Assembly: GCF_000013745.1 (NCBI RefSeq)
Contig: NC_007925.1
Location: 3,224,001-3,288,000 of the forward strand
Reading direction: 5' to 3'
Length of the DNA stretch: 64,000 nucleotides
DNA from: Rhodopseudomonas_A palustris_F
GTDB lineage: Bacteria; Pseudomonadota; Alphaproteobacteria; Rhizobiales; Xanthobacteraceae
The notes under the pieces are model-generated. The model saw only the letters and a program-made list of their open reading frames with translations. It was not told the DNA's origin and did not search any database. Numbering within the stretch: the stretch's first letter is position 1; each line of letters opens with the position of its first letter. The position numbers and the translations under genes were made by a program. Positions 8,521 to 16,755 of this stretch are shown here, one piece after another.

Positions 8521-9268
8521 GCCCTGCCCCCAGATAGGCTTCCTTGACGCGCTCGTCCTGCGTGAGGTCAGCGTAGTTGCCCTCGGCCAGCACATGGCCG
8601 CGGGTCAGCACCGTGATGATGTCGGACAGGTTGGCGACCACGCTGAGATTGTGCTCGACCATCAGAATGGTGTGCTTGGCGGAGATCCGCTTGATCAGGG
8701 CCGCAATCTTGTCGATGTCCTCGTGCCCCATGCCGGCCATCGGCTCATCCAGCAGCATCATTTCCGGATCGAGCGCCAGCGTGGTGGCGATCTCCAGCGC
8801 ACGCTTGCGGCCGTACGGCATTTCCACCGCCGGGGTGTTGGAGAACTCGCTCAAGCCGACGTCGGCGAGCAACTCGTTAGCGCGGTCGTTGTAGCGGTCG
8901 AGCACCGATTTCGCGCGCCAGAAATCGAACGAATGGCCGTGCTGGCGTTGCAGCGCGACGCGGACGTTCTCCAGCGCGGTGAGATGCGGGAACACCGCCG
9001 AGATCTGGAACGAACGCACCAGCCCCAGTCGCGCCACGTCGGCCGGCGGCATCGCGGTGATGTCGCGTCCCTTATAGAGAATCTGTCCGGCGGAGGGCCG
9101 CAGGAACTTGGTCAAGAGGTTGAAGCACGTGGTCTTGCCGGCCCCATTGGGACCGATCAAGGCGTGGATCGAGCCGCGGCGAACCCGCAGATTGACATCC
9201 CGCACGGCAAAGAAGCCGGCGAATTCCTTGGTCAGTCCGTGGGTCTCAAGAATGAAGTCATCGGCCAA
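8513..9268 (-). CDS. livG: Liv-type ABC transporter ATP-binding protein LivG
   Basis: 251 residues from a TTG at 9268, preceded by GAGGGGG about ten bases upstream. Walker A GPNGAGKTT lies at 39-47 and Walker B MLLDEPMAGM near 171-180. The degenerate family signature MPYGRKRALEIAT near 150 is seen in LivG proteins in place of LSGGQ. An ATG at 9373 is in frame, but it would add a Lys/Arg/Thr-rich 35-residue tail not typical of the family. It is the first gene of the transporter operon; the promoter should lie in 9269-9586. Confidence 0.9.
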   Translation of the reverse strand: MADDFILETHGLTKEFAGFFAVRDVNLRVRRGSIHALIGPNGAGKTTCFNLLTKFLRPSAGQILYKGRDITAMPPADVARLGLVRSFQISAVFPHLTALENVRVALQRQHGHSFDFWRAKSVLDRYNDRANELLADVGLSEFSNTPAVEMPYGRKRALEIATTLALDPEMMLLDEPMAGMGHEDIDKIAALIKRISAKHTILMVEHNLSVVANLSDIITVLTRGHVLAEGNYADLTQDERVKEAYLGAGHG

Positions 9269-9586
9269 ACAGATTTCCCCCTCGGTCGTCGCGCGAATCC
9301 TCGCGCGCGCCCGACGTTTCTTTGTGTTCTTTGCCGGTGCCGTCGTCCGCGTTGGCGGCCGGGCACCGGTCATGTCTGATCGGAATATGCAATCGCCCGC
9401 AGGGTTGCGCAAGGTGCAATGCTGGGCAGCGTACACGGCGGGGCGAGAGCATGACTTGGGATCGGGATCCGTTCCGGGCGGCCAAAGCCGCCCGCGCTGG
9501 TTGCGGTCGTCACATAGCTTTCGTCTGAATCGACTAGAGGGGCTGGTTGCGGTCGCCCGAGCGGCCTGAAGAAGCCGGAGCCTGAA
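9269..9586. other. Divergent intergenic region (liv operon / pyruvate-kinase-like gene)
   Basis: About 318 bases between two divergently read genes, so it should hold both promoters. I see no convincing operator or RNA structure in it. Confidence 0.45.
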
Positions 9587-11095
9587 ATGCACGACGTTGT
9601 GTCCCTGAAGCGAAAACTCGACAACCTGATCGCGGAGGTCAGCGCCGAAGGCGCGCTGCGAATGGCCTCCTGGACCGACCGCATCGAGGACCGGGATTTC
9701 GTCGCCAGCGCCGCCAACCTCGCGCACTATCTGGCGCTGCGCCGCCACGATCTGCGGCCGCTGCAACGCTCGTTGATGGCGCTCGGGATGTCGTCGCTGG
9801 GCCGGCTGGAAAGCCGGGTGTTGCCGACGCTGCAAGCGGTCGCCGCCAGCGTCGCCGCGCTGTGTGGCGAGGCTGCCGCGGAACGCCCCTCGGCGCGACA
9901 GTTCTTTGCCGGCGAACAGCATCTGGCGCATTGCGCCGAAGCGGTGTTCGGCCCGCCCTCGTTGCGGCGCACCGCGCTGCTGGTGACCTGCCCGACCGAG
10001 GCCGCCGACGATCCGACCTTCATGCTGCGGCTCGCCGAGCGCGGCGTCGACGCCATCCGGATCAATTGCGCGCACGATTCCGCCGCGCAGTGGCAGCGCA
10101 TGATCAACCACGTCCACACCGCCGAACAGGCCACCGGGCACCGCATCAAGATCCTGATGGACATCGCCGGGCCGAAGATCCGTACCGGCTTGGCGCGGCT
10201 GCCGATCGGCCGCGAGCGGATCGGGCTCGGCGACGTGCTGGCGCTGGTGCCGCAGGGCGGGCTCGACCGCGTCGATCTCGACGACGAGTATTTCGCCATC
10301 GAATGCACGCTGTCCGAACCGGTGCTGCGCACCCCGGTCGGCGCGCGCGTATTCATCGACGACGGCAAGCTCTGCGTTCGCGTCGAGCGGGTCGCCGCCT
10401 GGGGGCTGCTCGGCCGGGTGACGGCCGCCGCCGACAATGGCCTGCGGCTGAAGCCGGAGAAAGGTCTGAACTTCCCCGATACGCCGCTGGCGATCCCGGC
10501 GCTGACCGCCAAGGACCGCAGCGATCTCGACTTCGTCGCCACCCATGCCGACGGCATCGAGTTCTCCTTCGTGCAGTCGGTGAAGGACGTCGAAGCGCTG
10601 CAGGCCGCCTTGGCGGAGCGCCGCCCGAAGGACTGGCGCAAGCTGTCGCTGATCTTGAAGATCGAGACCCCGGAAGCGGTGGCCAATCTGCCGGAGATCG
10701 TGGTGCAGGCCGCTGGCCGGCAACCCACCGCCATCATGATCGCGCGCGGCGACCTCGCCGTCGAGATCGGCTTCGCCCGGCTCGCCGAAATGCAGGAAGA
10801 GATCCTGTGGATCGGCGAGGCCGCCCACGTGCCGGTGATCTGGGCGACGCAAGTGCTGGAACATCTGGTCAAGAAGGGCACGCCGTCGCGCGGCGAGATG
10901 ACCGACGCGGCGATGGCGGCGCGCGCCGAATGCGTGATGCTGAACAAGGGCCCCTATCTGTTCAAGGCGATCACCGAACTCGACACGCTGCTGGCGCGGA
11001 TGGACGGCCACCAGCACAAGAAGACACCGCAGCTGCGGCCGCTGCGCAGCTGGGACCGGGCTAAGCTAGCGCGCTCGCATAAAGCTCCGGCTTGA
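9587..11095 (+). CDS. Pyruvate kinase-like protein, N-terminally extended, lacking the C-terminal domain
   Basis: 502 residues. Residues about 130-480 follow the pyruvate kinase barrel: RINCAHDS (substrate loop), MDIAGPKIRTG, a B-domain insertion about 215-290, LILKIETPEAV and MIARGDLAVEIGFARLAEMQEEI. These cover the phosphoenolpyruvate, K+ and divalent-metal sites. The C-terminal allosteric domain of classical pyruvate kinases is missing, while about 120 extra residues precede the barrel. The usual K-x-D context before the barrel Glu is altered. Whether it makes pyruvate from PEP or acts on another phospho-enol substrate is uncertain. The start has a GGAG site. Its 3' end overlaps the convergent ArsC-like gene by 35 bases. 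Confidence 0.75.
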   Translation: MHDVVSLKRKLDNLIAEVSAEGALRMASWTDRIEDRDFVASAANLAHYLALRRHDLRPLQRSLMALGMSSLGRLESRVLPTLQAVAASVAALCGEAAAERPSARQFFAGEQHLAHCAEAVFGPPSLRRTALLVTCPTEAADDPTFMLRLAERGVDAIRINCAHDSAAQWQRMINHVHTAEQATGHRIKILMDIAGPKIRTGLARLPIGRERIGLGDVLALVPQGGLDRVDLDDEYFAIECTLSEPVLRTPVGARVFIDDGKLCVRVERVAAWGLLGRVTAAADNGLRLKPEKGLNFPDTPLAIPALTAKDRSDLDFVATHADGIEFSFVQSVKDVEALQAALAERRPKDWRKLSLILKIETPEAVANLPEIVVQAAGRQPTAIMIARGDLAVEIGFARLAEMQEEILWIGEAAHVPVIWATQVLEHLVKKGTPSRGEMTDAAMAARAECVMLNKGPYLFKAITELDTLLARMDGHQHKKTPQLRPLRSWDRAKLARSHKAPA

Positions 11096-11408
11096 AGCCG
11101 ACCAGGAGCTTGCTGCCGAGATCGAGCACCGGCCGCTTGATCATCGACGGCTGGCTGACCATGAGCGCGATCGCCTTGGCTTCGGTCAGACCGTCCTTGT
11201 CGGCGTCGGGCAGCTTGCGAAACGTGGTGCCGGCGCGATTGAGCAGAAGCTCCCAGCCGACCTGTTTGACCCAGCGCGTCAACTCGGCCCGGTCGATGCC
11301 GGCGGTCTTGTAGTCGTGAAACTGGTAGGCCACGCCGCTGGCGTCGAGCCAGCCGCGGGCCTTCTTCATGGTGTCGCAATTCTTGATGCCATAGAGCGTA
11401 ATGGACAT
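11061..11408 (-). CDS. ArsC/Spx/YffB-family thioredoxin-fold protein
   Basis: 115 residues from the ATG at 11408. It starts with ITLYGIKNC (Cys11), then DTMKKARGWLDASGVAYQFHDY, the classical N-terminal half of the ArsC/Spx/YffB family. It ends with MIKRPVLDLGSKLLVGF, where the conserved Arg-Pro after the cis-Pro region is visible. Only one N-terminal Cys is present in the C-D-T-M site, as in YffB-type glutathione-dependent reductases, so arsenate reduction is not assured. The gene is convergent with, and overlaps by 35 bases, the pyruvate-kinase-like gene. Confidence 0.85.
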   Translation of the reverse strand: MSITLYGIKNCDTMKKARGWLDASGVAYQFHDYKTAGIDRAELTRWVKQVGWELLLNRAGTTFRKLPDADKDGLTEAKAIALMVSQPSMIKRPVLDLGSKLLVGFKPELYASALA

Positions 11409-11522
11409 TGGCCTGGATCCGTGCGCTGGCACGCGCGTCTGTCGCTTAGCGTGCCATGGCCGCCCTCGCAACCTCAAACCGCGCGCGCACCCGACGCGCT
11501 CAGCGCCGTCCCGATCAGCAGC

Positions 11523-11551
11523 GCGCCGGTGCGGCCCAAGCCCACCGGCGC
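11523..11551 (-). terminator. Candidate hairpin at the 3' end of the pio operon
   Basis: Perfect 9-bp arms gcgccggtg (11523-11531) and caccggcgc (11543-11551), six bases past the pioC stop. There is no U-tract after it on the minus strand, so it may be a processing or Rho-assisted end rather than an intrinsic terminator. Confidence 0.4.
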
Positions 11552-11557
11552 ATCCTG

Positions 11558-11842
11558 TTACGCCTTCTTGGCGTACAGCCTGCAGTAACCCGTCGGGCTG
11601 ATCGGGCTCTCCACCGTGGTGCAGGAACTCGGCGGCTGGAACTGACGACAGGTCGAGCAGCTCTTGCCGGCGTTGGGGGATTCCTGGTAGCCGGCGTCGC
11701 GTTGCGAGGCCTTCTTGGCGACCTGCGCATCGGCGCCGGTCGCTGCCACCCCGACCAACGCCGCGGCGCCGACCACGTAGGCCCCGGTCCTCAGCAGCCG
11801 ACGCCGCGACAGCGCGTGGGTGTCTTTTGTCTTATCGTTCAT
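11558..11842 (-). CDS. pioC: High-potential iron-sulfur protein PioC (Fe(II)-linked electron carrier)
   Basis: 94 residues: a twin-arginine signal (SRRRLLRTGAYVVGAAALVG, cut after GADA or nearby) and a mature HiPIP of about 54 residues. The four cluster ligands are Cys62 and Cys65 (CSTC), Cys74 and Cys87 (GYCRLY). The pattern and the words DAGYQESPN, CRQF, PPSSC and TVESPIS match PioC of R. palustris TIE-1 as I know it. PioC carries electrons across the periplasm from the outer-membrane PioAB complex to the photosynthetic reaction centre during Fe(II) oxidation. Last gene of the operon, 155 bases after pioB. Tat export fits folding of the [4Fe-4S] cluster in the cytoplasm. Confidence 0.93.
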   Translation of the reverse strand: MNDKTKDTHALSRRRLLRTGAYVVGAAALVGVAATGADAQVAKKASQRDAGYQESPNAGKSCSTCRQFQPPSSCTTVESPISPTGYCRLYAKKA

Positions 11843-11879
11843 CGTGCTTCCTCCGTAACAGTTGATTTGGTTGCAGATC

Positions 11880-11912
11880 TTCGACGGCACTTCTGTTGTT
11901 GCCGCCGTCGAA
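11880..11912 (-). promoter_or_regulatory. Stem-loop between pioB and pioC
   Basis: Arms ttcgacggc (11880-11888) and gccgtcgaa (11904-11912) are perfect 9-bp complements with a 15-base loop, about 40 bases upstream of the pioC start. It could stabilise or separate the pioC message, allowing the small soluble carrier to be made in excess over PioA and PioB. No U-tract follows. The role is inference. Confidence 0.5.
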
Positions 11913-11997
11913 ACAAGCGCCGGTGCCGAAACTGCTTCGGCCCGCCGGCTTGTCGAGTAGCCGTGCCGCCTGGATCGCGCGGCGCGGCTCACGCAGT

Positions 11998-14403
11998 TCA
12001 CCACTTGGCGTTGAGCGACAATTGGAAATACTGCGCGTTGTAATTCGGATTTGTGGCTCCCATGTCGATCAGCCGCGCCAGCGTCTGGTCCACCAGGTAC
12101 AGGTATGGCGACATCAGATCCTGTTGCCAATTCTCGACGCTGCTACGCTCCCAGATATAGCGCGCCTTCAAGTACACCTCGCCGGTCCAACCGAGCTGGG
12201 TGACGATCGACGGATCGACCGTGTGTTTGAGCGAGGCGTCGAGACGCTGCACATTGGTGCGGACGGTGGGGAATGGCGAGTAACCCACGCCATTACCCTG
12301 CAGCGGATAGTTGGCGAAGGCGCCGTAATCCCAATCTTCCTTGCCGAGCGACAGCGAATAGCCGAGTTTGAAATCCAGCGATCCCGGAATGATCTCGGCA
12401 TTGGCCGCGACCAGGATGGTATGCACCTTCTCGTGGGTGTTGCTCGTGAACGCGTCGGGGACCGCCGGGAACGTGGCGTTGGTCACCGGATTGGTGATCG
12501 TGCCGCTCCCGACCTGGAAGCGATCATAGGTCTCGTAAAGATACGACGCCTGCAGCGCCGTTCCCGGCTTGAACACGTAGGTGACGTCGACGCCGCCGTT
12601 CCAGCTGTCGCTCTTCCGCAGCCCGAAGAACGCCGGATCGTCCGGATAGTCTTCGAAGCGCAGGCCAGCGGTGGGCGAGATCACGAAATCTCTGAAGATG
12701 CTGCCGCTGGGGCCCGAAATGTCGAGGAACACATTGGCCTTGGTCTGATTGCGATTGGCCATATCGAACTTGCGGATCAGGAAATTCGTCCCGGTGTTGG
12801 ACGCGGCGTAGTAGGTGTCCAGCGACATCGCGCGGCCGTCGTAATTGTCATAGCGCCGCTCGGCGTATTGCAGGCTGGATCGCAGCGTCGCCACGTCGTA
12901 GATCTTGAAATCCGCGGTGCCGCGGCCGATGAATTCGTTGGTGACATTGGCGTCGCGGCGGGTGCGGTCCCACTGTTCCCAGCCGAAGCTACTGCCGAGC
13001 GTGACCCATTTGGCGGGACGCCACTGAAAATCCTCGCTGGCGTATTGCTTGGTGTAGGACATCGCCAGCGCGCGTCGGGGAACGCCGGCCGCGATGCCGG
13101 TGGCCGACGAGTCTTCGACAACATAGGACGGCATCAGCAGTTCGGGCGTCTGGTTGGCGTTGTCGTAGATCCTGTAGCGAAACGTCGAACGGAATTCCGG
13201 CGTCCACTGCGTCGTGGCGTTGGTGTTGTAGAGAAACGTATTGACCTCGCCGTTCAAACTCGACGCCGGCAGCAAGAACGTCGCAATGTTCGGATTGACG
13301 GTGAATGGCATGAACTGTTCGTTCTGCCGCATCGTGGTGTATTGGATCGTGCTGTTCCAACGGGTCTTGAACGGCAGATCGACGCCGCTGGTCACCGTGG
13401 TGTTGTAAGCCTGGTTGCTCGGCATCAGGCTGATGCGGGCGGCGGGCGAATAGATCGACGGCGTCACCGTATCGGCGAACGGGTTTTGCACCGTGAAGGA
13501 GCTGTAGTTATTCTCGAACAAGGACACGCCGCCGCCGACCTGGACGTTGAAATGTCCGCCCCATGGCGTCGGGCCGAAATATTGCCCGGTCACCTTGCCG
13601 ATTTGGGTGGTGTCGTCGATCGGACGCGGCGCCTGCAACTGCTGCAGCGAGCCGAGGCCGCCGATCGCGACGCCCGAGGTCTGAATGCCTTCGCGTTTCT
13701 CGTGAGAGTAGCTCGCCTTGACGTCCCAGTGCGGATCGGGCGTCCAGCGATAGGCCACAGCGGCCTTGTCGCGTTGGATTGCGACGTCGAGCGGGTTGAA
13801 CTTCCCGGCCAGCGCATTGGTCACGGCTGCGCGCTGCGCCGGGGTGGAAACTCCCCCGACGGGGGCGAGTGTGCTGCCGGGGATCGCGACGGTGGTGGTC
13901 AGGTTGTTGGTGCCGACGCCGTTCCAGATGCTCAGCGCGCTGGTGTTGTAGAGATGCGGGATCTGATCCCACACCACGGTCAGGTAGTGCTCTCCGGCCT
14001 TGGAGGCGTCGACGATGTAGCGCTGATTGTTGTTGCCGATGTTGTCGGCGCGCAGTTCGCCGAAGTAGAGGCCGTCCTTGCTCTGCAGCGTCATCCGTAG
14101 GTACTCGGCAAACAGCCCCGGCGGGATGGCGCCATACTCCTCAAACTTCGAGCGGTTATTGGGATCGCGATTGGCCGGCGCAGTGGGGCTGGCCGGCGTG
14201 ACATAATGCGCCGACGATTTCGGCGGGCGTTTGATGAACGCACGCCCACCGACGTCGAACTCGCCGGAAAAGTCATAGCCCTCATGCGCTGCTTCGAAAT
14301 CCGGCACAGCGGCCGGAGGGTCCGCTGCGTTCGCATTCAACGGCGCCGCGGTCACCATCGCCAGTGCGGCGGACATCGGCAGCAATCTTTGCTTGATCAT
14401 CAT
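11998..14403 (-). CDS. pioB: Outer-membrane beta-barrel PioB (MtrB/PioB family)
   Basis: 801 residues from the ATG at 14403, preceded by AAAGGGGGCTGGGAA (a second ATG follows at once). A signal peptide is clear (MIKQRLLPMSAALAMVTAAPLNANA). The remainder is a long series of alternating beta strands with aromatic girdles (e.g. VAYRWTPDPHWDVKASYS), ending in YFQLSLNAKW, whose terminal aromatic residue is typical of BAM substrates. Length and order (decaheme gene upstream, HiPIP downstream) match PioB. PioB forms the pore holding PioA in the outer membrane so that electrons from external Fe(II) pass inward. It starts 74 bases after pioA. Divergent from MtrB in that no CxxC near the N-terminus is seen. 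Confidence 0.9.
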   Translation of the reverse strand: MMIKQRLLPMSAALAMVTAAPLNANAADPPAAVPDFEAAHEGYDFSGEFDVGGRAFIKRPPKSSAHYVTPASPTAPANRDPNNRSKFEEYGAIPPGLFAEYLRMTLQSKDGLYFGELRADNIGNNNQRYIVDASKAGEHYLTVVWDQIPHLYNTSALSIWNGVGTNNLTTTVAIPGSTLAPVGGVSTPAQRAAVTNALAGKFNPLDVAIQRDKAAVAYRWTPDPHWDVKASYSHEKREGIQTSGVAIGGLGSLQQLQAPRPIDDTTQIGKVTGQYFGPTPWGGHFNVQVGGGVSLFENNYSSFTVQNPFADTVTPSIYSPAARISLMPSNQAYNTTVTSGVDLPFKTRWNSTIQYTTMRQNEQFMPFTVNPNIATFLLPASSLNGEVNTFLYNTNATTQWTPEFRSTFRYRIYDNANQTPELLMPSYVVEDSSATGIAAGVPRRALAMSYTKQYASEDFQWRPAKWVTLGSSFGWEQWDRTRRDANVTNEFIGRGTADFKIYDVATLRSSLQYAERRYDNYDGRAMSLDTYYAASNTGTNFLIRKFDMANRNQTKANVFLDISGPSGSIFRDFVISPTAGLRFEDYPDDPAFFGLRKSDSWNGGVDVTYVFKPGTALQASYLYETYDRFQVGSGTITNPVTNATFPAVPDAFTSNTHEKVHTILVAANAEIIPGSLDFKLGYSLSLGKEDWDYGAFANYPLQGNGVGYSPFPTVRTNVQRLDASLKHTVDPSIVTQLGWTGEVYLKARYIWERSSVENWQQDLMSPYLYLVDQTLARLIDMGATNPNYNAQYFQLSLNAKW

Positions 14404-14477
14404 TTCCCAGCCCCCTTTGATGTCGACGTGCCGTATGTCGTGGCGACGCTCGCCGTTGCCTGCCCCGGCGGCTTTGC

Positions 14478-16211
14478 CTAGCGGTGCCATCGCGACCCCG
14501 ACGGCGCGTTCGATCCATGAATGTTGGTGTGACAATTCTGGCAGGCATTGCCGACCGCCCACCGCGCCGCCGCCGGAAGTCCCGGCTGATTGTGCGGGTT
14601 GGTATGGCACTGCTGGCACAGCCGCTGCCGCGCCACGATCAGCAGCGATTCATGGTTGGAACCATGCGGCTCGTGGCAGTTCAGACAGTTCTCGCGCACC
14701 GGCGGGTGTTCGAACAGGAACGGCCCGCGCTTGTCGGCATGACACTGGAAGCAGGTGTCGTTGACCGTCGCCTCGCGCAGCAGCTTCTCGGAGGCGCTGC
14801 CGTGCGGGTTGTGGCAGTTCACGCAAGTAATCTTGTTCTCGCGGACCGGCATGTGCGAAGTGCGCTGCGCCTGCGCCTTACGATCCTTGTGACACTGGAA
14901 ACAGGTATCCATCACCAGTTCGGTTTTCAGCTGGTTGCGCGGCGAGACCTTGCGCATCACGGTGTGGCAGTTGACGCAAGCTAGGCCCCGGCTCTCATGG
15001 GCCGAACTCTGCCAATAGGTCTGGTCGCCCTTCTCGTGGCAGCTCAGACAGACACCGTTGAAATCGGCGACGTCGACGCCGCGGCTGTCGGTGAGCCGGA
15101 ACGAGCGGATGCCGCCCTTTTCGCGCCCGCCGCCGCCGTTGACGTGGGCGGAGCCGGGACCGTGGCAGGTCTCGCATTCCATCTTGCCCTGCGGGGTGAG
15201 CTTGCCGGACTTGATGTTGCGGCCCATCACGGTCTGCTGGAATTCGTCGAACAGGCCGGCGTGACAGGTCTCGCATGGCTTCGAGCCGACGAAGTAGCGC
15301 CCGTCCGGATCGCCCGGCGCCGGCGCCACCATCGGTGCCCGCGCACTGCCGACGGCGGCTTGGGTCTGCTTCTGCACCGCGATCAGGATCGGCTTCCAAC
15401 CGTCGGTCTTCGCCGCCAGGATCTGGACGAAATCGAATTGTGGCGGGGTATCGGGGTTGTCCTCGAAGTTTTCCAGCGCCACCCAGGTCTTCACCGTCGC
15501 CTCGCGCGGCTCAGGCATCAGCGCGACGTAGTCGGGCTCGTGCCGGACGCGCTGCGCCCGCAGGTGACGCTGCTCATGGCCGCGCAGAATTCGCTGCTCG
15601 GCTGTGGTTGCGACCTTCATCGCGGCCCCCAGCCGGACATATTCGGCGACGGCCTTGAACATCGGATCGTCCGGCAATGTCAGGATTGCAGCGACGCGGT
15701 CATTCGATCCGTCGAGCAGCGTGGTGAAGCGGCGCGCGCTGCCGTGCCCGCCGCCGCTCCCGCCATGCGGCGACGCGCCATGCGCCGCCGATAGGCCTGA
15801 GCCGAGACCGAGGCCGGCGTGCGCGGCGATCGCCCCGTAACCAGGCTGTGCCGGCGAATAATTCGGCTTGGCGTCGGAGCCGGTGAGATTTTGCGCGGCG
15901 TAGTCCGCCAGCGCCGCGACGTCGGGGTCGACCGTGCTCGACAGCGGCGGCGTGCGGTCGAGCCGCCCCCGCCCATCAGAAACCGCTGCGTCCTCGGCGC
16001 TGGCTGGGGCGAGCAGCCCCAGCGCCATCATCGCCGCCAGTGTCAGAGCTGATAGAAACGCCCGAGCCGAGTCTCGGGCCTGGACGATCGGCTCGGTCAG
16101 GGTTGCCCGACCCTGCCCGCCGATCGCCGGACGACCGGTGTGTTTCACCGGCGCACGATCCACCGTTGCCGCGCCACAATAAAGTGGCGCAGCTCGCAAA
16201 GAGCCCCCCAT
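14478..16211 (-). CDS. pioA: Decaheme c-type cytochrome PioA with long N-terminal extension
   Basis: 577 residues from the ATG at 16211 (GGGGG just upstream; a GTG four codons earlier is also possible). Ten CxxCH haem sites are present: CETCH, CETCH, CLSCH, CVNCH, CFQCH, CVNCH, CFQCH, CLNCH, CQQCH, CQNCH. All lie in the C-terminal ~260 residues. Before them come a basic stretch, a hydrophobic signal/anchor (AFLSALTLAAMMALGLLAPASA) and about 235 non-haem residues, as in PioA of phototrophs but not in the shorter MtrA/MtoA. PioA takes electrons from Fe(II) at the cell surface within the PioB pore. First gene of pioABC; a FixK-type site lies about 150 bases upstream. Confidence 0.93.
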   Translation of the reverse strand: MGGSLRAAPLYCGAATVDRAPVKHTGRPAIGGQGRATLTEPIVQARDSARAFLSALTLAAMMALGLLAPASAEDAAVSDGRGRLDRTPPLSSTVDPDVAALADYAAQNLTGSDAKPNYSPAQPGYGAIAAHAGLGLGSGLSAAHGASPHGGSGGGHGSARRFTTLLDGSNDRVAAILTLPDDPMFKAVAEYVRLGAAMKVATTAEQRILRGHEQRHLRAQRVRHEPDYVALMPEPREATVKTWVALENFEDNPDTPPQFDFVQILAAKTDGWKPILIAVQKQTQAAVGSARAPMVAPAPGDPDGRYFVGSKPCETCHAGLFDEFQQTVMGRNIKSGKLTPQGKMECETCHGPGSAHVNGGGGREKGGIRSFRLTDSRGVDVADFNGVCLSCHEKGDQTYWQSSAHESRGLACVNCHTVMRKVSPRNQLKTELVMDTCFQCHKDRKAQAQRTSHMPVRENKITCVNCHNPHGSASEKLLREATVNDTCFQCHADKRGPFLFEHPPVRENCLNCHEPHGSNHESLLIVARQRLCQQCHTNPHNQPGLPAAARWAVGNACQNCHTNIHGSNAPSGSRWHR

Positions 16212-16755
16212 CGTTACCCCCACAGATACGCGCTCGGCGCGTACGAATGTTATGATTGTCGTGATTAGTTGGACCAGCGGACCTGGCTGATCATGCTAAC
16301 AAACCGAACTGAAGCCCATTCAAGTACCTCAGGCTTTCATAGTGACAGGTCGCGAGCCTTTGATTCAAATCAAACCGCGACTAAATGTCCCGCATTGTTT
16401 TGATACGAACTAATAGATTCGAGAAAACTCGTGTAATCATACCTTCGACATGACGTCGGGTCGCCGACATTGCTCGCAACTGATCCGGCACTAACTACCC
16501 ATTTTGCCCACATCGGCAGATCCGATTCTGTTAGTTTTCGCTTTGCGCACTGCGGCAATCTCATGCGGCGGCGCAGCATACGAAGACCAGCGTCGCGCAA
16601 CTGGCCGGTCTTCCAGCTCGCCTCGTGCAGCCGACGTGTTACTCTTGCACCGCTCTGGGATCAGATCGCGGCGGGCGCAGCCTTCCCGACGCCGGTCTCG
16701 CGGCGGCGAACAACGAGCGCTCAATGGCGCCATGACCAAACGGGAGGACATCAGG
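16212..16755. other. Divergent regulatory region between pioA and the monooxygenase gene
   Basis: 544 bases. Apart from the FixK-type box at 16360-16373 the region 16250-16470 is clearly AT-richer than the flanks, as expected for promoters. The plus-strand frame stays open well upstream of the chosen monooxygenase start, but that extension is not typical of the family. Confidence 0.5.
16360..16373. promoter_or_regulatory. FixK/FNR-type binding site upstream of pioA
   Basis: ttgattcaaatcaa is a perfect TTGAT-N4-ATCAA dyad, the consensus for FixK/FNR regulators in rhizobia and Rhodopseudomonas. It lies 149-162 bases upstream of the pioA start. FixK is an established activator of the pio operon in R. 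palustris TIE-1, so direct control here is a well-founded inference. It could also affect the divergent monooxygenase gene. Confidence 0.85.

Noticed and set aside
6439..8547. Long plus-strand open frame opposite livJ/livF
   Set aside because: Shadow of well-identified ABC transporter genes; no domain and no ribosome-binding site.
11896..14100. Long plus-strand open frame opposite pioB
   Set aside because: Shadow of the porin gene; Arg/His/Gly/Val-rich without any recognisable motif.
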